From contig NZ_BAAAFW010000091.1 of the NCBI RefSeq assembly GCF_039523735.1, positions 1 to 64,000 on the forward strand: a stretch of 64,000 nt of DNA, read 5' to 3'. This DNA comes from Tatumella punctata (GTDB lineage Bacteria; Pseudomonadota; Gammaproteobacteria; Enterobacterales; Enterobacteriaceae). Below are positions 33,720 through 42,653 of this stretch, in pieces (positions within the stretch are counted from its first letter, which is position 1; each line of letters opens with the position of its first letter). The notes below the pieces were generated by a model, which was not told the DNA's origin, searched no databases, and worked only from the letters and a program-made list of their open reading frames with translations. The position numbers and the translations under genes are program-made.

Positions 33720-34973
33720 ATGTTAAAGCGAGAGATGAACATAGCCGATTATGATGCCCCACTGTGGGAGGCGATGGAGCAGGAAAAAGTGCGTCAGGAA
33801 GAGCACATTGAACTGATTGCTTCGGAAAACTATACCAGCCCACGCGTAATGCAGGCTCAGGGTTCACAGCTGACCAACAAATACGCAGAAGGATACCCTG
33901 GTAAGCGTTACTACGGCGGGTGTGAATATGTGGATATTGTTGAACAGTTAGCGATCGATCGCGCAAAAGAACTGTTTGGCGCAGATTATGCCAACGTTCA
34001 GCCGCACTCCGGATCTCAGGCTAACTTTGCAGTGTATACCGCATTACTGCAACCGGGCGATACTATCCTCGGGATGAACCTGGCACACGGTGGTCACCTG
34101 ACTCACGGTTCTCCGGTTAACCTGTCCGGTAAACTGTATAACGTGGTGCCTTACGGCATTGATGAAAGCGGCAAAATTGACTATGACGAACTGGCTGAAC
34201 TGGCAAAACAACACCAGCCAAAAATGATTATCGGCGGCTTCTCTGCGTATTCCGGTGTGTGTGACTGGGAAAAAATGCGTGAAATCGCAGACAGCGTCGG
34301 CGCATGGTTGTTCGTTGATATGGCTCACGTTGCCGGATTAGTCGCAGCCGGTGTCTATCCGACCCCCGTTCCTTATGCCCACATCGTGACCACCACGACC
34401 CACAAAACTCTGGCGGGCCCGCGTGGCGGACTGATCCTGGCGAAAGGTGGTGACGAAGATTTTTATAAAAAACTGAATTCGGCGGTTTTCCCTGGCGGCC
34501 AGGGCGGTCCTCTGATGCACGTGATTGCCGGTAAAGCGATTGCGCTGAAAGAAGCGATGGAGCCGGAGTTTAAAGCGTATCAGCAGCAGGTTGCGGTTAA
34601 CGCTAAAGCAATGGTTGAAGTTCTGCTGGACCGCGGGTTTAACATTGTTTCCGGGGGGACGCATAACCACCTGTTCCTGCTGGACCTGGTAGACAAAAAT
34701 CTGACCGGTAAAGAAGCGGATGCCGCACTGGGACGCGCCAATATTACGGTAAACAAAAACAGCGTGCCTAACGATCCGAAGAGCCCGTTTGTCACTTCCG
34801 GTATCCGTATCGGTACGCCAGCAGTAACCCGTCGTGGTTTTAAAGAAGCCGAAGTCCGTGAACTGGCAGGCTGGATTGCTGATGTGCTGGATAACATTAA
34901 CGACGAAGCGACTATCGAACGTGTTAAAGGCAAAGTCCTCGAAATCTGCGCACGGTTCCCGGTTTACGCCTGA
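33720..34973 (+). CDS. glyA: Serine hydroxymethyltransferase
   Basis: PLP enzyme that interconverts serine and glycine and loads one-carbon units onto tetrahydrofolate. The 417-residue product equals E. coli GlyA. The PLP lysine is Lys229 in TTTTHKTLAGPRGG; IELIASENYTSP and GGHLTHGSPVN are also conserved. I chose ATG 33720 (MLKREMNIADYD), six bases past the AGGAG, rather than ATG 33714. Divergent from hmp and convergent with suhB, followed by a terminator. Confidence 0.97.
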   Translation: MLKREMNIADYDAPLWEAMEQEKVRQEEHIELIASENYTSPRVMQAQGSQLTNKYAEGYPGKRYYGGCEYVDIVEQLAIDRAKELFGADYANVQPHSGSQANFAVYTALLQPGDTILGMNLAHGGHLTHGSPVNLSGKLYNVVPYGIDESGKIDYDELAELAKQHQPKMIIGGFSAYSGVCDWEKMREIADSVGAWLFVDMAHVAGLVAAGVYPTPVPYAHIVTTTTHKTLAGPRGGLILAKGGDEDFYKKLNSAVFPGGQGGPLMHVIAGKAIALKEAMEPEFKAYQQQVAVNAKAMVEVLLDRGFNIVSGGTHNHLFLLDLVDKNLTGKEADAALGRANITVNKNSVPNDPKSPFVTSGIRIGTPAVTRRGFKEAEVRELAGWIADVLDNINDEATIERVKGKVLEICARFPVYA

Positions 34974-35040
34974 GAATGAATAACCCGTGATCCGGTACTC
35001 TGGTCCTCGCGGGCCAGGGTGGCCATCAGATAACGTTAAT

Positions 35041-35085
35041 TGCACCTCAAAGGCGGATAATCTGCTGTCGGGGTGCATTTTTTTT
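35041..35085 (+). terminator. Terminator of glyA
   Basis: TGCACC (35041-35046) pairs with GGTGCA (35072-35077), with an additional inner stem, then eight T. Beyond it, 35086-35218 has no recognisable feature. Confidence 0.8.
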
Positions 35086-35218
35086 ATCTGGCCGCAGACG
35101 TTTGCGGAACAGTAAAGAGATAACGACACAAAGCAAGAGCGGCGTAGCGGGGGAGAAAAGGCGACATCAGGAGGGGGAAGGGCAGACAGTCATCAGACCG
35201 CCTGCCGGAAAGCAATGA

Positions 35219-36022
35219 TTAGCGTTTCAGCGCTTCGCTTAATTCGTCGCGCATTGAGGCAAGCACGGCGCGTACTACGCGTGGGTTACCGGCAACGATA
35301 TTACCTGAGCTCAGGTAGCCATGACCGCCGGTAAAGTCAGTGACCAGACCACCCGCTTCACGCACCAGTAATTCACCGGCGGCGAAATCCCATGGTTTCA
35401 GGCCAATTTCAAAGTAACCATCGGTACGTCCAGCGGCAACGTAAGCTAAATCCAGGGCGGCTGAGCCGGTACGTCTGAAATCTGCACACTGGGTGAACAG
35501 TTTCGTGACAACATTCATAAAAGGTACTGAATGTTGTTTGGCTTTGAACGGGAAGCCGGTAGCGAGGATAGTACCGTCTAAATCGCGGGCAGTGCTGCCA
35601 CGCAGGCGGTAACCGTTTAACTGGGCACCCTGTCCGCGTGCAGCAGTAAACAGTTCGTTACGCATCGGGTCATAGACCACGGCGACTTCGGTACGTCCTT
35701 TGATACGCACGGCAATAGAAACAGAAAAGTGCGGGAAACGTTTAATAAAGTTGGTGGTGCCATCCAGTGGATCAATAACCCATTGAACATCCTTATCTTC
35801 ACCTGCCAGTTCACCACTTTCTTCAGTGACGATTGAGTGCTTAGGGTAAGATTTACGAATTACCTCAATAATCAGGCGTTCTGCTTCGCGGTCGATATTG
35901 GTAACAAAGTCATTGCTGCCTTTCTGACTCGTCTCAACAGCGTCTGGAGTTTCGTAATTTTTAGCAATTAAATTGCCGGCCTTGCGCGCAGCGCGCACGG
36001 CGATATTGAGCATCGGATGCAT
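35219..36022 (-). CDS. suhB: Inositol-1-monophosphatase family protein SuhB
   Basis: Inositol monophosphatase fold; in E. coli it also joins the rRNA transcription antitermination complex with NusA. The 267-residue product equals E. coli length. The metal-site motif VTEESGE (Glu67) and WVIDPLDGTTNF (Asp84, Asp87) and the second WDFAAGELLVREAGG are intact. It is divergent from trmJ over a 118-bp gap, as in E. coli. Confidence 0.96.
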   Translation of the reverse strand: MHPMLNIAVRAARKAGNLIAKNYETPDAVETSQKGSNDFVTNIDREAERLIIEVIRKSYPKHSIVTEESGELAGEDKDVQWVIDPLDGTTNFIKRFPHFSVSIAVRIKGRTEVAVVYDPMRNELFTAARGQGAQLNGYRLRGSTARDLDGTILATGFPFKAKQHSVPFMNVVTKLFTQCADFRRTGSAALDLAYVAAGRTDGYFEIGLKPWDFAAGELLVREAGGLVTDFTGGHGYLSSGNIVAGNPRVVRAVLASMRDELSEALKR

Positions 36023-36140
36023 CAGTTATTCCCACTGGATGTTAAAGAACGAAAAAACGCCGGGAAGTATAGCAGCGTGTTCAGATAATGTCTCTTTTTA
36101 TGTTAGTATCCCTGCATCATTTTAAGAGCGGCCTTCAATT

Positions 36141-36869
36141 ATGTTGCAGAATATTCGTATTGTCCTGGTGGAAACTTCACACACCGGGAATATGGGCTCC
36201 GTTGCCCGGGCTATGAAAACCATGGGGCTGTCGAATCTTTATCTGGTGAACCCATTAATTAAACCGGATTCTCAGGCAATTTCCCTGGCGGCGGGTGCCA
36301 GTGATTTAATTGGTAATGCCTGTATTGTCGACTCGCTGGATGAGGCCATTTCCGGGTGTAGCCTGGTGGTTGGTACCAGTGCGCGATCCCGTTCTTTGCC
36401 CTGGCCGATGCTGGATGCCAGAGAGTGTGGTGTTAAAAGCGTCGAAGAAGGTCAGCAGGCACCGGTAGCTCTGGTATTCGGGCGTGAGCGGGTAGGGCTG
36501 ACTAACGACGAACTGCAGAAGTGTCACTACCATGTGGCCATTCCGGCAAATCCTGAGTACAGCTCCCTGAACCTTGCGATGGCTGTTCAGCTGATTGCTT
36601 ACGAAGTGCGCATGGCATGGCTGCAGTCGCAGTCTGCAGATACCGGTGTGGCACAATATGCAGAGTCACCTTATCCGCTGGTTGATGACCTGGAACGTTT
36701 CTACGGACACCTGGAAAAGATGATGCAGGACAGTGGTTTTGTTCGTAAAGACCAGCCGGGGCAGGTGATGAGTAAGCTGCGCCGTCTGTTTACCAGGGCG
36801 CGTCCTGAGCGTGATGAACTGAATATTTTGCGCGGTATGCTCGCGTCCTTTGAGAAAAAATCGCACTGA
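36141..36869 (+). CDS. trmJ: tRNA (cytidine/uridine-2'-O-)-methyltransferase TrmJ
   Basis: SPOUT-class enzyme that methylates the 2'-O of nucleotide 32 in several tRNAs with SAM. The 242-residue product has the N-terminal VLVETSHTGNMGSVARAMKTMGL, the deep-knot motifs ALVFGRERVGLTNDEL and IPANPEYSSLNLAMAVQ, and a C-terminal helical extension. It lies upstream of iscR with a 163-bp gap that carries IscR sites. Confidence 0.95.
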   Translation: MLQNIRIVLVETSHTGNMGSVARAMKTMGLSNLYLVNPLIKPDSQAISLAAGASDLIGNACIVDSLDEAISGCSLVVGTSARSRSLPWPMLDARECGVKSVEEGQQAPVALVFGRERVGLTNDELQKCHYHVAIPANPEYSSLNLAMAVQLIAYEVRMAWLQSQSADTGVAQYAESPYPLVDDLERFYGHLEKMMQDSGFVRKDQPGQVMSKLRRLFTRARPERDELNILRGMLASFEKKSH

Positions 36870-36914
36870 TGACTCGCTGTGGCTGAAGAAGGACTGAACA
36901 GCACAGCAGGTTAA

Positions 36915-36939
36915 ATACCTGAGTAAAATACCCGGTTAA
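36915..36939 (+). promoter_or_regulatory. Second (weaker) IscR-type site
   Basis: ATACCTGAGTAAAATACCCGG is a partial match to the type 1 IscR consensus, adjoining the stronger site. Two sites are also known at the E. coli isc promoter. Confidence 0.45.
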
Positions 36940-36964
36940 ATAGTTGACCATTTTGGTCGGGAAT
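36940..36964 (+). promoter_or_regulatory. Type 1 IscR site of the isc promoter
   Basis: The 25-bp element starts ATAGTTGACC and ends GGTCGGGAAT, with five bases between. It is nearly identical to the E. coli iscR promoter. Holo-IscR bound here represses the operon when Fe-S supply is adequate. Confidence 0.82.
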
Positions 36965-37032
36965 GTCAGACTTATCGTTATTAACTTTTATTAACACTCC
37001 GGTAACCGGATACTGATCGAGGTCGTGTAACG

Positions 37033-37533
37033 ATGAGACTGACATCCAAGGGACGTTATGCCGTCACTGCCATGCTGGATGTGGCACTGCATTCAAATGA
37101 AGGCCCGGTGCCTTTGGCCGATATTTCTGAACGTCAGGGTATTTCACTTTCCTACCTTGAGCAGCTTTTTTCGCGCCTGCGTAAAAATGGCCTGGTCGCC
37201 AGCGTACGCGGGCCGGGTGGCGGATACTTGCTTGGTAAAGATGCCAGCCAGATAGCCGTGGGTACCGTTATCACTGCTGTTGATGAGTCTGTCGATGCTA
37301 CCCGCTGTCAGGGAAAAGAAGGTTGCCAGGGGGGAGAGCGCTGTCTCACTCACGTATTGTGGCGTGATTTAAGTGACAGAATCAGTGAGTTTCTGAATAA
37401 TATTACTCTGGCTGAACTGGTCAATAACCAGGATATTCTTGAGGTTGCGGATCGTCAAAATAATGATAACCGACGTTTTCTTGACCCGCGGATGCCGTCT
37501 GCCATAGACGTCAAACAGCGTGCTTACAACTAG
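37033..37533 (+). CDS. iscR: Fe-S cluster-responsive repressor IscR
   Basis: Rrf2-family regulator that binds a [2Fe-2S] cluster and represses isc; the apo form activates suf-type genes. The 166-residue product has a winged helix-turn-helix (about 1-65, LTSKGRYAVTAMLDVA) and the cluster ligands Cys92, Cys98, Cys104 and His107 at E. coli positions. First gene of iscRSUA-hscBA-fdx-iscX. Confidence 0.97.
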   Translation: MRLTSKGRYAVTAMLDVALHSNEGPVPLADISERQGISLSYLEQLFSRLRKNGLVASVRGPGGGYLLGKDASQIAVGTVITAVDESVDATRCQGKEGCQGGERCLTHVLWRDLSDRISEFLNNITLAELVNNQDILEVADRQNNDNRRFLDPRMPSAIDVKQRAYN

Positions 37534-37617
37534 AGATTATGGCGTTATTTGCCTGCGTAATACCACCGCCATACTATAAATTATTAGCATTGAAGTGATG
37601 TACGGAGTTTAAGAGCA

Positions 37618-38832
37618 ATGAAATTACCAATTTATCTGGATTACTCTGCGACTACGCCTGCAGATCCGCGCGTTGCTGAGAAAATGATGCAGTATCTGAC
37701 GCTGGACGGGGTGTTCGGTAACCCTGCTTCACGTTCTCACCGTTTTGGCTGGCAGTCGGAAGAGGCAGTGGATATTGCCCGTAACCAGATTGCTGATCTG
37801 GTTGGTGCTGATCCGCGTGAAATCGTATTCACCTCCGGGGCGACCGAAGCTGACAACCTGGCGATTAAAGGTGCAGCACAGTTTTATCAGAAAAAAGGTA
37901 AGCACATCATTACCTGTAAAACTGAACATAAAGCGGTACTGGATACCTGTCGTCAGCTGGAAAGAGAAGGTTTCGAAGTGACCTATCTGGCACCACAGAC
38001 CAACGGTATTATTGATCTTGACGTGCTGAAAGAGGCTATCCGTGAAGACACTATTCTGGTGTCCATTATGCATGTAAATAATGAAATCGGTGTGGTTCAG
38101 GATATTGCCACCATCGGTGAAATTTGCCGTGAACGCGGTATTATTTACCATGTTGATGCGACCCAGAGTGTGGGCAAACTGCCTGTCGATCTGAGCAAAC
38201 TGAAAGTCGATTTAATGTCTTTCTCTGCCCATAAACTGTACGGACCAAAGGGGATTGGTGCACTCTATGTTCGCCGTAAGCCTCGTGTTCGTCTGGAAGC
38301 TCAGATGCACGGCGGTGGCCATGAGCGCGGTATGCGTTCAGGTACCCTGCCAGTGCACCAGATTGTCGGCATGGGTGAAGCTTACCGGATTGCTAAAGAA
38401 GAGATGGACAGCGAAATGGCACGTTTACGTGTGCTGCGTGACCGTCTGTGGAACGGTGTCAAAGACATGGAAGAGGTTTATCTGAATGGTGACCTCGAAA
38501 ATGGCGCACCGAATATCGTCAACATCAGCTTTAACTATGTTGAAGGTGAGTCGCTGATTATGGCGCTTAAAGATCTGGCCGTCTCTTCCGGTTCAGCCTG
38601 TACGTCTGCGAGCCTTGAGCCATCTTATGTACTGCGTGCTCTGGGTATGAACGATGAACTGGCCCACAGCTCTATTCGTTTCTCTTTAGGACGTTTTACC
38701 ACTGAAGAAGAGATCGACTACACCATTAATCTGGTGCGCAATTCTATCGGCCGGCTGCGTGACCTTTCTCCCCTGTGGGAAATGTTTAAAGCAGGCGTGG
38801 ATTTGAACAGCATCGAATGGTCGCATCACTAA
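37618..38832 (+). CDS. iscS: Cysteine desulfurase IscS
   Basis: PLP enzyme that takes sulfur from cysteine as a persulfide and passes it to IscU, and also to thiamine and tRNA thiolation pathways. The 404-residue product has PLP Lys206 (SFSAHKLYG) and the persulfide Cys328 (SSGSACTSASLEPS), both at E. coli positions. GTACGGAGT precedes the ATG. The 84-bp gap after iscR is where RyhB pairs in E. coli; I cannot confirm pairing here. Confidence 0.98.
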   Translation: MKLPIYLDYSATTPADPRVAEKMMQYLTLDGVFGNPASRSHRFGWQSEEAVDIARNQIADLVGADPREIVFTSGATEADNLAIKGAAQFYQKKGKHIITCKTEHKAVLDTCRQLEREGFEVTYLAPQTNGIIDLDVLKEAIREDTILVSIMHVNNEIGVVQDIATIGEICRERGIIYHVDATQSVGKLPVDLSKLKVDLMSFSAHKLYGPKGIGALYVRRKPRVRLEAQMHGGGHERGMRSGTLPVHQIVGMGEAYRIAKEEMDSEMARLRVLRDRLWNGVKDMEEVYLNGDLENGAPNIVNISFNYVEGESLIMALKDLAVSSGSACTSASLEPSYVLRALGMNDELAHSSIRFSLGRFTTEEEIDYTINLVRNSIGRLRDLSPLWEMFKAGVDLNSIEWSHH

Positions 38833-38853
38833 CAGTCTTCAGGAGAATATAAA

Positions 38854-39240
38854 ATGGCTTACAGCGAAAAAGTAATAGATCACTACGAAAACCCACGTAA
38901 TGTGGGCTCTTTTGACAATGCTGACCCGAGTATTGGTAGTGGTATGGTGGGTGCACCTGCCTGCGGCGACGTGATGAAACTGCAAATTAAAGTCAGTGAC
39001 ACGGGGATTATTGAAGATGCCCGTTTCAAAACTTACGGTTGTGGTTCTGCAATTGCCTCCAGTTCACTGATCACCGAATGGGTGAAAGGTAAATCACTGG
39101 ACGAAGCCCAGGGCATTTCAAATATGCAGATTGCGGAAGAACTGGAATTACCGCCGGTAAAAATTCACTGTTCTATCCTGGCTGAAGATGCGATTAAAGC
39201 AGCAATTGCTGACTATAAGAGCAAAAAAACAGACAAGTAA
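38854..39240 (+). CDS. iscU: Fe-S cluster scaffold protein IscU
   Basis: Scaffold on which [2Fe-2S] clusters are built. The 128-residue product has the three ligand cysteines Cys37, Cys63 and Cys106, Asp39, and the HscA recognition motif LPPVK at 99-103. A good Shine-Dalgarno (TCAGGAGAA) lies ahead of the ATG. It is 21 bp after iscS. Confidence 0.98.
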   Translation: MAYSEKVIDHYENPRNVGSFDNADPSIGSGMVGAPACGDVMKLQIKVSDTGIIEDARFKTYGCGSAIASSSLITEWVKGKSLDEAQGISNMQIAEELELPPVKIHCSILAEDAIKAAIADYKSKKTDK

Positions 39241-39252
39241 GCGAGGGCAGAG

Positions 39253-39576
39253 ATGTCGATTTCCCTGAGCGATTCAGCTGCTGCGCGTGTCAGTAGTTTT
39301 CTGGCAAACCGTGGCTCAGGCTATGGCCTGCGGTTAGGCGTAAGAACGTCAGGCTGTTCGGGTATGGCTTATGTCCTCGAGTTTGTGGACGAACCACAGC
39401 CGGAAGATACGGTGTTTGAGCAGAAGGGCGTCAGAGTCGTTGTCGATGGCAAAAGCCTCGTTTATCTGGATGGTACAGAACTGGATTTTGTGAAAGAAGG
39501 CCTGAATGAAGGGTTTAAATTCAACAATCCAAATGTAAAAGATGAGTGCGGTTGCGGCGAGAGTTTCAACGTATAA
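39253..39576 (+). CDS. iscA: Iron-sulfur assembly protein IscA
   Basis: A-type carrier that receives clusters or iron and delivers them to [4Fe-4S] proteins. The 107-residue product has the three ligands Cys35, Cys99 and Cys101 (RTSGCSG; ECGCGESF). It is 12 bp after iscU. A terminator-like hairpin follows directly, before hscB. Confidence 0.97.
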   Translation: MSISLSDSAAARVSSFLANRGSGYGLRLGVRTSGCSGMAYVLEFVDEPQPEDTVFEQKGVRVVVDGKSLVYLDGTELDFVKEGLNEGFKFNNPNVKDECGCGESFNV

Positions 39577-39601
39577 TCTCTGTGTCATACACTGAACATC
39601 T

Positions 39602-39630
39602 GCCCCAGCCTGCTGGGGCGTTTTTTTTAT
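39602..39630 (+). terminator. Terminator-like hairpin inside the isc operon
   Basis: GCCCCAGC (39602-39609 region) pairs with GCTGGGGC across a CT spacer, then a run of eight T. It is a textbook Rho-independent signal located between iscA and hscB. It may act as an attenuator that lowers hscBA-fdx output relative to iscRSUA. Confidence 0.85.
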
Positions 39631-39654
39631 TTTTATCTCAGGTTCGGGCCGGTT

Positions 39655-40170
39655 ATGAATTATTTTACCCTGTTTGATTTGCCAGAATCCTTTGATATTG
39701 ACACTGCACGGCTGGCTGAACATTTCCAGACACTGCAACGTCAGTATCATCCTGACAAGTTTGCGACCTCTCCGGAAGCAGAGCGTCTGAAGGCGTTACA
39801 ACACGCTGCAACCATCAATCAGGGCTACCAGGCCCTGCGTCAGCCGCTCTCCCGGGCAGAATACTTATTATCTCTGCATGGTTTTGATATCAACAATGAG
39901 CAGCATACCCTGCGTGACACGGCTTTTCTGATGGAACAGTTGGAATTACGTGAAGAGCTTGAAACTATCGAACAGCAGAAAAACAGTGATGCACTGGCAG
40001 ACTGTTTTCGCCGGCTGGATGAAATGGAACAGCAGCGTAGTCAGCAAATGCGCCAGCTATTTATTCAGCAGCAATGGCCTGAAGCCGCAGATACGGTGCG
40101 TAAGCTAAGATTTCTCGCTAAACTGCGTGTTGAAGCAGAAAAGCTGGAAGAGAAACTGCTGGATTTTTAA
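39655..40170 (+). CDS. hscB: Co-chaperone HscB
   Basis: J-domain protein that brings IscU to HscA and stimulates its ATPase. The 171-residue product has an N-terminal J domain with the HPD triad at 32-34 and a C-terminal helical domain that binds IscU (about 90-170). It lies 78 bp after iscA, behind a strong hairpin, and 14 bp before hscA. Confidence 0.95.
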   Translation: MNYFTLFDLPESFDIDTARLAEHFQTLQRQYHPDKFATSPEAERLKALQHAATINQGYQALRQPLSRAEYLLSLHGFDINNEQHTLRDTAFLMEQLELREELETIEQQKNSDALADCFRRLDEMEQQRSQQMRQLFIQQQWPEAADTVRKLRFLAKLRVEAEKLEEKLLDF

Positions 40171-40184
40171 ACGGGAAGCTCGTT

Positions 40185-42035
40185 ATGGCGTTATTACAAA
40201 TCAGTGAACCGGGGTTAAGTGCTGCTCCTCATCAGCGCAAGCTGGCTGCCGGGATTGACCTCGGAACCACCCACTCCCTGGTCGCTACTGTCCGTAGCGG
40301 TCAGGCTGAAACTCTGCCGGATACACAAGGGCGTCATTTACTGCCTTCGGTGGTGAATTACCAGCCTGGCCAGTTAATGATTGGCTGGGAAGCCCGTCGC
40401 CTGGCTGCCAGTGATCCCCGTTATACCTTTAGTTCGGTGAAACGACTGATTGGCCGATCGCTGGCTGATATTCAGCAGCGTTATCCGCATCTTCCTTATC
40501 TGTTCAGTGCCAGCGAGAATGGTCTGCCAATGATGACGACGCCCGATGGCCGGGTGAACCCGATTCAGGTTTCCGGTGATATTCTGGCAGAACTTGCCGC
40601 CAGAGCCCGAGAGTCTCTGGGCGGAGAACTGGATGGCGTAGTGATCACAGTCCCGGCTTACTTTGATGATGCCCAGCGCCAGGGAACCAAAGATGCCGCG
40701 CGGCTGGCCGGACTCAATGTATTACGGTTGCTCAACGAACCCACTGCCGCTGCTGTCGCCTATGGTCTGGATTCCGGACAGGAAGGTGTGATTGCGGTGT
40801 ATGATTTAGGCGGGGGGACCTTTGATATTTCGGTACTGCGTCTCAGTCGTGGTGTGTTTGAAGTGCTGGCGACCGGCGGCGACTCTGCACTGGGGGGCGA
40901 TGACTTCGACCAGTTGCTGGCAGACTGGATCTGTCAACAGGCGGGGATTACCGACCTGAGTGACCGGCGCTTACAACGACAAATTCTGGATGCCGCCACG
41001 GCAGCAAAAATCACCCTCAGTGACAAACCACAGGCGACTATCAGCGTCGGTGACTGGCAGGGCAATATCAGCCGTGAACAGTTTACCGCCCTGATTGCAC
41101 CGCTGGTTAAGCGGACGTTAATCGCCTGCCGCCGCACTTTAAAAGATGCCGGAATCGCGGTTGATGAGGTACAGGAAGTTGTGATGGTCGGGGGCTCCAC
41201 CCGTACACCGGCAGTGCGCGACAAAGTGGGCGAGTTTTTTGCCCGTCAGCCGCTGACCTCGATTGATCCGGACAAAGTCGTTGCCCTCGGGGCGGCAATT
41301 CAGGCGGATATCCTGGTGGGGAATAAACCTGACAGTGATATGTTACTGCTTGATGTCATCCCTCTGTCACTGGGTCTTGAAACCATGGGCGGACTGACCG
41401 AAAAAGTGATCCCGCGTAACACCACTATCCCTGTGGCCCGTGCTCAGGAATTTACCACGTTTAAAGATGCCCAGACCGCAATGAGTATTCATGTGGTACA
41501 GGGCGAACGTGAACTGGTGAGTGATTGCCGTTCACTGGCGCGTTTTGCTTTGCGTGGTCTGCCGCCACTGCCGGCTGGCGGAGCCCATATTCGTGTCACT
41601 TTTCAGGTGGATGCAGATGGCCTGTTAAGTGTTACTGCGATGGAAAAGTCTACGGCTGTTGAAGCGTCTATTCAGGTGAAACCGTCCTATGGTCTGACTG
41701 AAAATGAAATTGCGACCATGATCACCGACTCAATGACCTATGCCCGCGACGATGTGGCGGCACGAAAACTGGCGGAACAGAAAGTTGATGGTCTGCGGGT
41801 ACTGGAAAGCCTGGAGGGTGCGTTAGCCGAAGACAGCACATTACTTTCCGCTGATGAACTGCAGAAAATTCGTCAGGCTCAGGACAACCTGCGCCACGCA
41901 CTGGAAGGTGATGATGAAGCGCAGATTGCTGGCGGAATAAAATTATTGGATCAAGTGACTCAGGAGTTTGCCGCACGCCGGATGGATAATTCAATTCGCC
42001 GGGCGCTGACCGGACACTCTGTGGATGAGGTTTAA
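40185..42035 (+). CDS. hscA: Fe-S assembly chaperone HscA
   Basis: Specialised Hsp70 that drives cluster release from IscU. The 616-residue product has the nucleotide-binding domain (about 20-385: GIDLGTTHSLVATV, YDLGGGTFDISVL, VGGSTRTPAVR) and the substrate-binding domain (about 390-616: LLLDVIPLSLGLETMGG). The length equals E. coli HscA. It ends 2 bp before fdx, so the two are likely translated together. Confidence 0.97.
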   Translation: MALLQISEPGLSAAPHQRKLAAGIDLGTTHSLVATVRSGQAETLPDTQGRHLLPSVVNYQPGQLMIGWEARRLAASDPRYTFSSVKRLIGRSLADIQQRYPHLPYLFSASENGLPMMTTPDGRVNPIQVSGDILAELAARARESLGGELDGVVITVPAYFDDAQRQGTKDAARLAGLNVLRLLNEPTAAAVAYGLDSGQEGVIAVYDLGGGTFDISVLRLSRGVFEVLATGGDSALGGDDFDQLLADWICQQAGITDLSDRRLQRQILDAATAAKITLSDKPQATISVGDWQGNISREQFTALIAPLVKRTLIACRRTLKDAGIAVDEVQEVVMVGGSTRTPAVRDKVGEFFARQPLTSIDPDKVVALGAAIQADILVGNKPDSDMLLLDVIPLSLGLETMGGLTEKVIPRNTTIPVARAQEFTTFKDAQTAMSIHVVQGERELVSDCRSLARFALRGLPPLPAGGAHIRVTFQVDADGLLSVTAMEKSTAVEASIQVKPSYGLTENEIATMITDSMTYARDDVAARKLAEQKVDGLRVLESLEGALAEDSTLLSADELQKIRQAQDNLRHALEGDDEAQIAGGIKLLDQVTQEFAARRMDNSIRRALTGHSVDEV

Positions 42036-42037
42036 GA

Positions 42038-42373
42038 ATGCCTAAGATTGTAATTTTGCCCCATAAAGATTTGCTGCCGGAGGGCGGCGTCTATGATGCA
42101 GCGCCCGGTGAGACTATCCTGGATGTTGCATTACGTAATGGTATCGAAGTTGAGCACGCCTGTGAGAAGTCCTGTGCCTGTACTACTTGCCACTGTGTGG
42201 TGCGTGAAGGATTTGATTCACTGCCCGAGAGCACTGATGACGAAGATGATATGCTGGACAAAGCCTGGGGGCTTGAACCGGACAGCCGTCTGAGTTGTCA
42301 GGCGCGGATTGCCGACGAAGACCTGGTCGTGGAATTCCCGCGTTACACCCTGAACCATGCGCGTGAGCATTAA
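42038..42373 (+). CDS. fdx: ISC-type [2Fe-2S] ferredoxin
   Basis: Adrenodoxin-type ferredoxin that supplies electrons for cluster assembly. The 111-residue product has cluster ligands Cys42, Cys48, Cys51 and Cys87. A non-ligand Cys46 is also conserved. It lies directly behind hscA, and a weak hairpin separates it from iscX. Confidence 0.96.
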   Translation: MPKIVILPHKDLLPEGGVYDAAPGETILDVALRNGIEVEHACEKSCACTTCHCVVREGFDSLPESTDDEDDMLDKAWGLEPDSRLSCQARIADEDLVVEFPRYTLNHAREH

Positions 42374-42389
42374 TTAAAACGTTAACATC

Positions 42390-42417
42390 CCGGGTCGGAA
42401 ATTTTCCGGCCCGTTTT
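42390..42417 (+). terminator. Hairpin between fdx and iscX
   Basis: CGGGTCGGAA pairs with TTCCGGCCCG (one G-T pair), followed by TTTTG. It is a weak terminator or attenuator. Confidence 0.55.
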
Positions 42418-42434
42418 GTGCCAGAGGAGTCATT

Positions 42435-42635
42435 ATGTCAATCAAATGGACCGACAGCCGATTTATCGGTGAAGCACTGTATGATCAATTTCCGGAGACG
42501 GATCCGAAAACCGTCCGCTTCACTGATTTACATCAGTGGGTTTGTGAATTAGAAGATTTTGATGATAACCCTGAGGCTTCAAATGAAAAAATCCTCGAAG
42601 CAATTCTGTTAGTCTGGATGGACGAGTACGAATAA
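42435..42635 (+). CDS. iscX: Fe-S assembly protein IscX
   Basis: Small acidic protein that binds IscS and iron and tunes cluster assembly. The 66-residue product includes WTDSRFIGEALYDQFPETDP and the conserved FDDNPEASNEKILEAILLVWMDEYE. Last gene of the isc series; pepB follows after 18 bp and may be on the same transcript. Confidence 0.95.
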   Translation: MSIKWTDSRFIGEALYDQFPETDPKTVRFTDLHQWVCELEDFDDNPEASNEKILEAILLVWMDEYE

Positions 42636-42653
42636 CCCGTAAGGAGCGATTTT

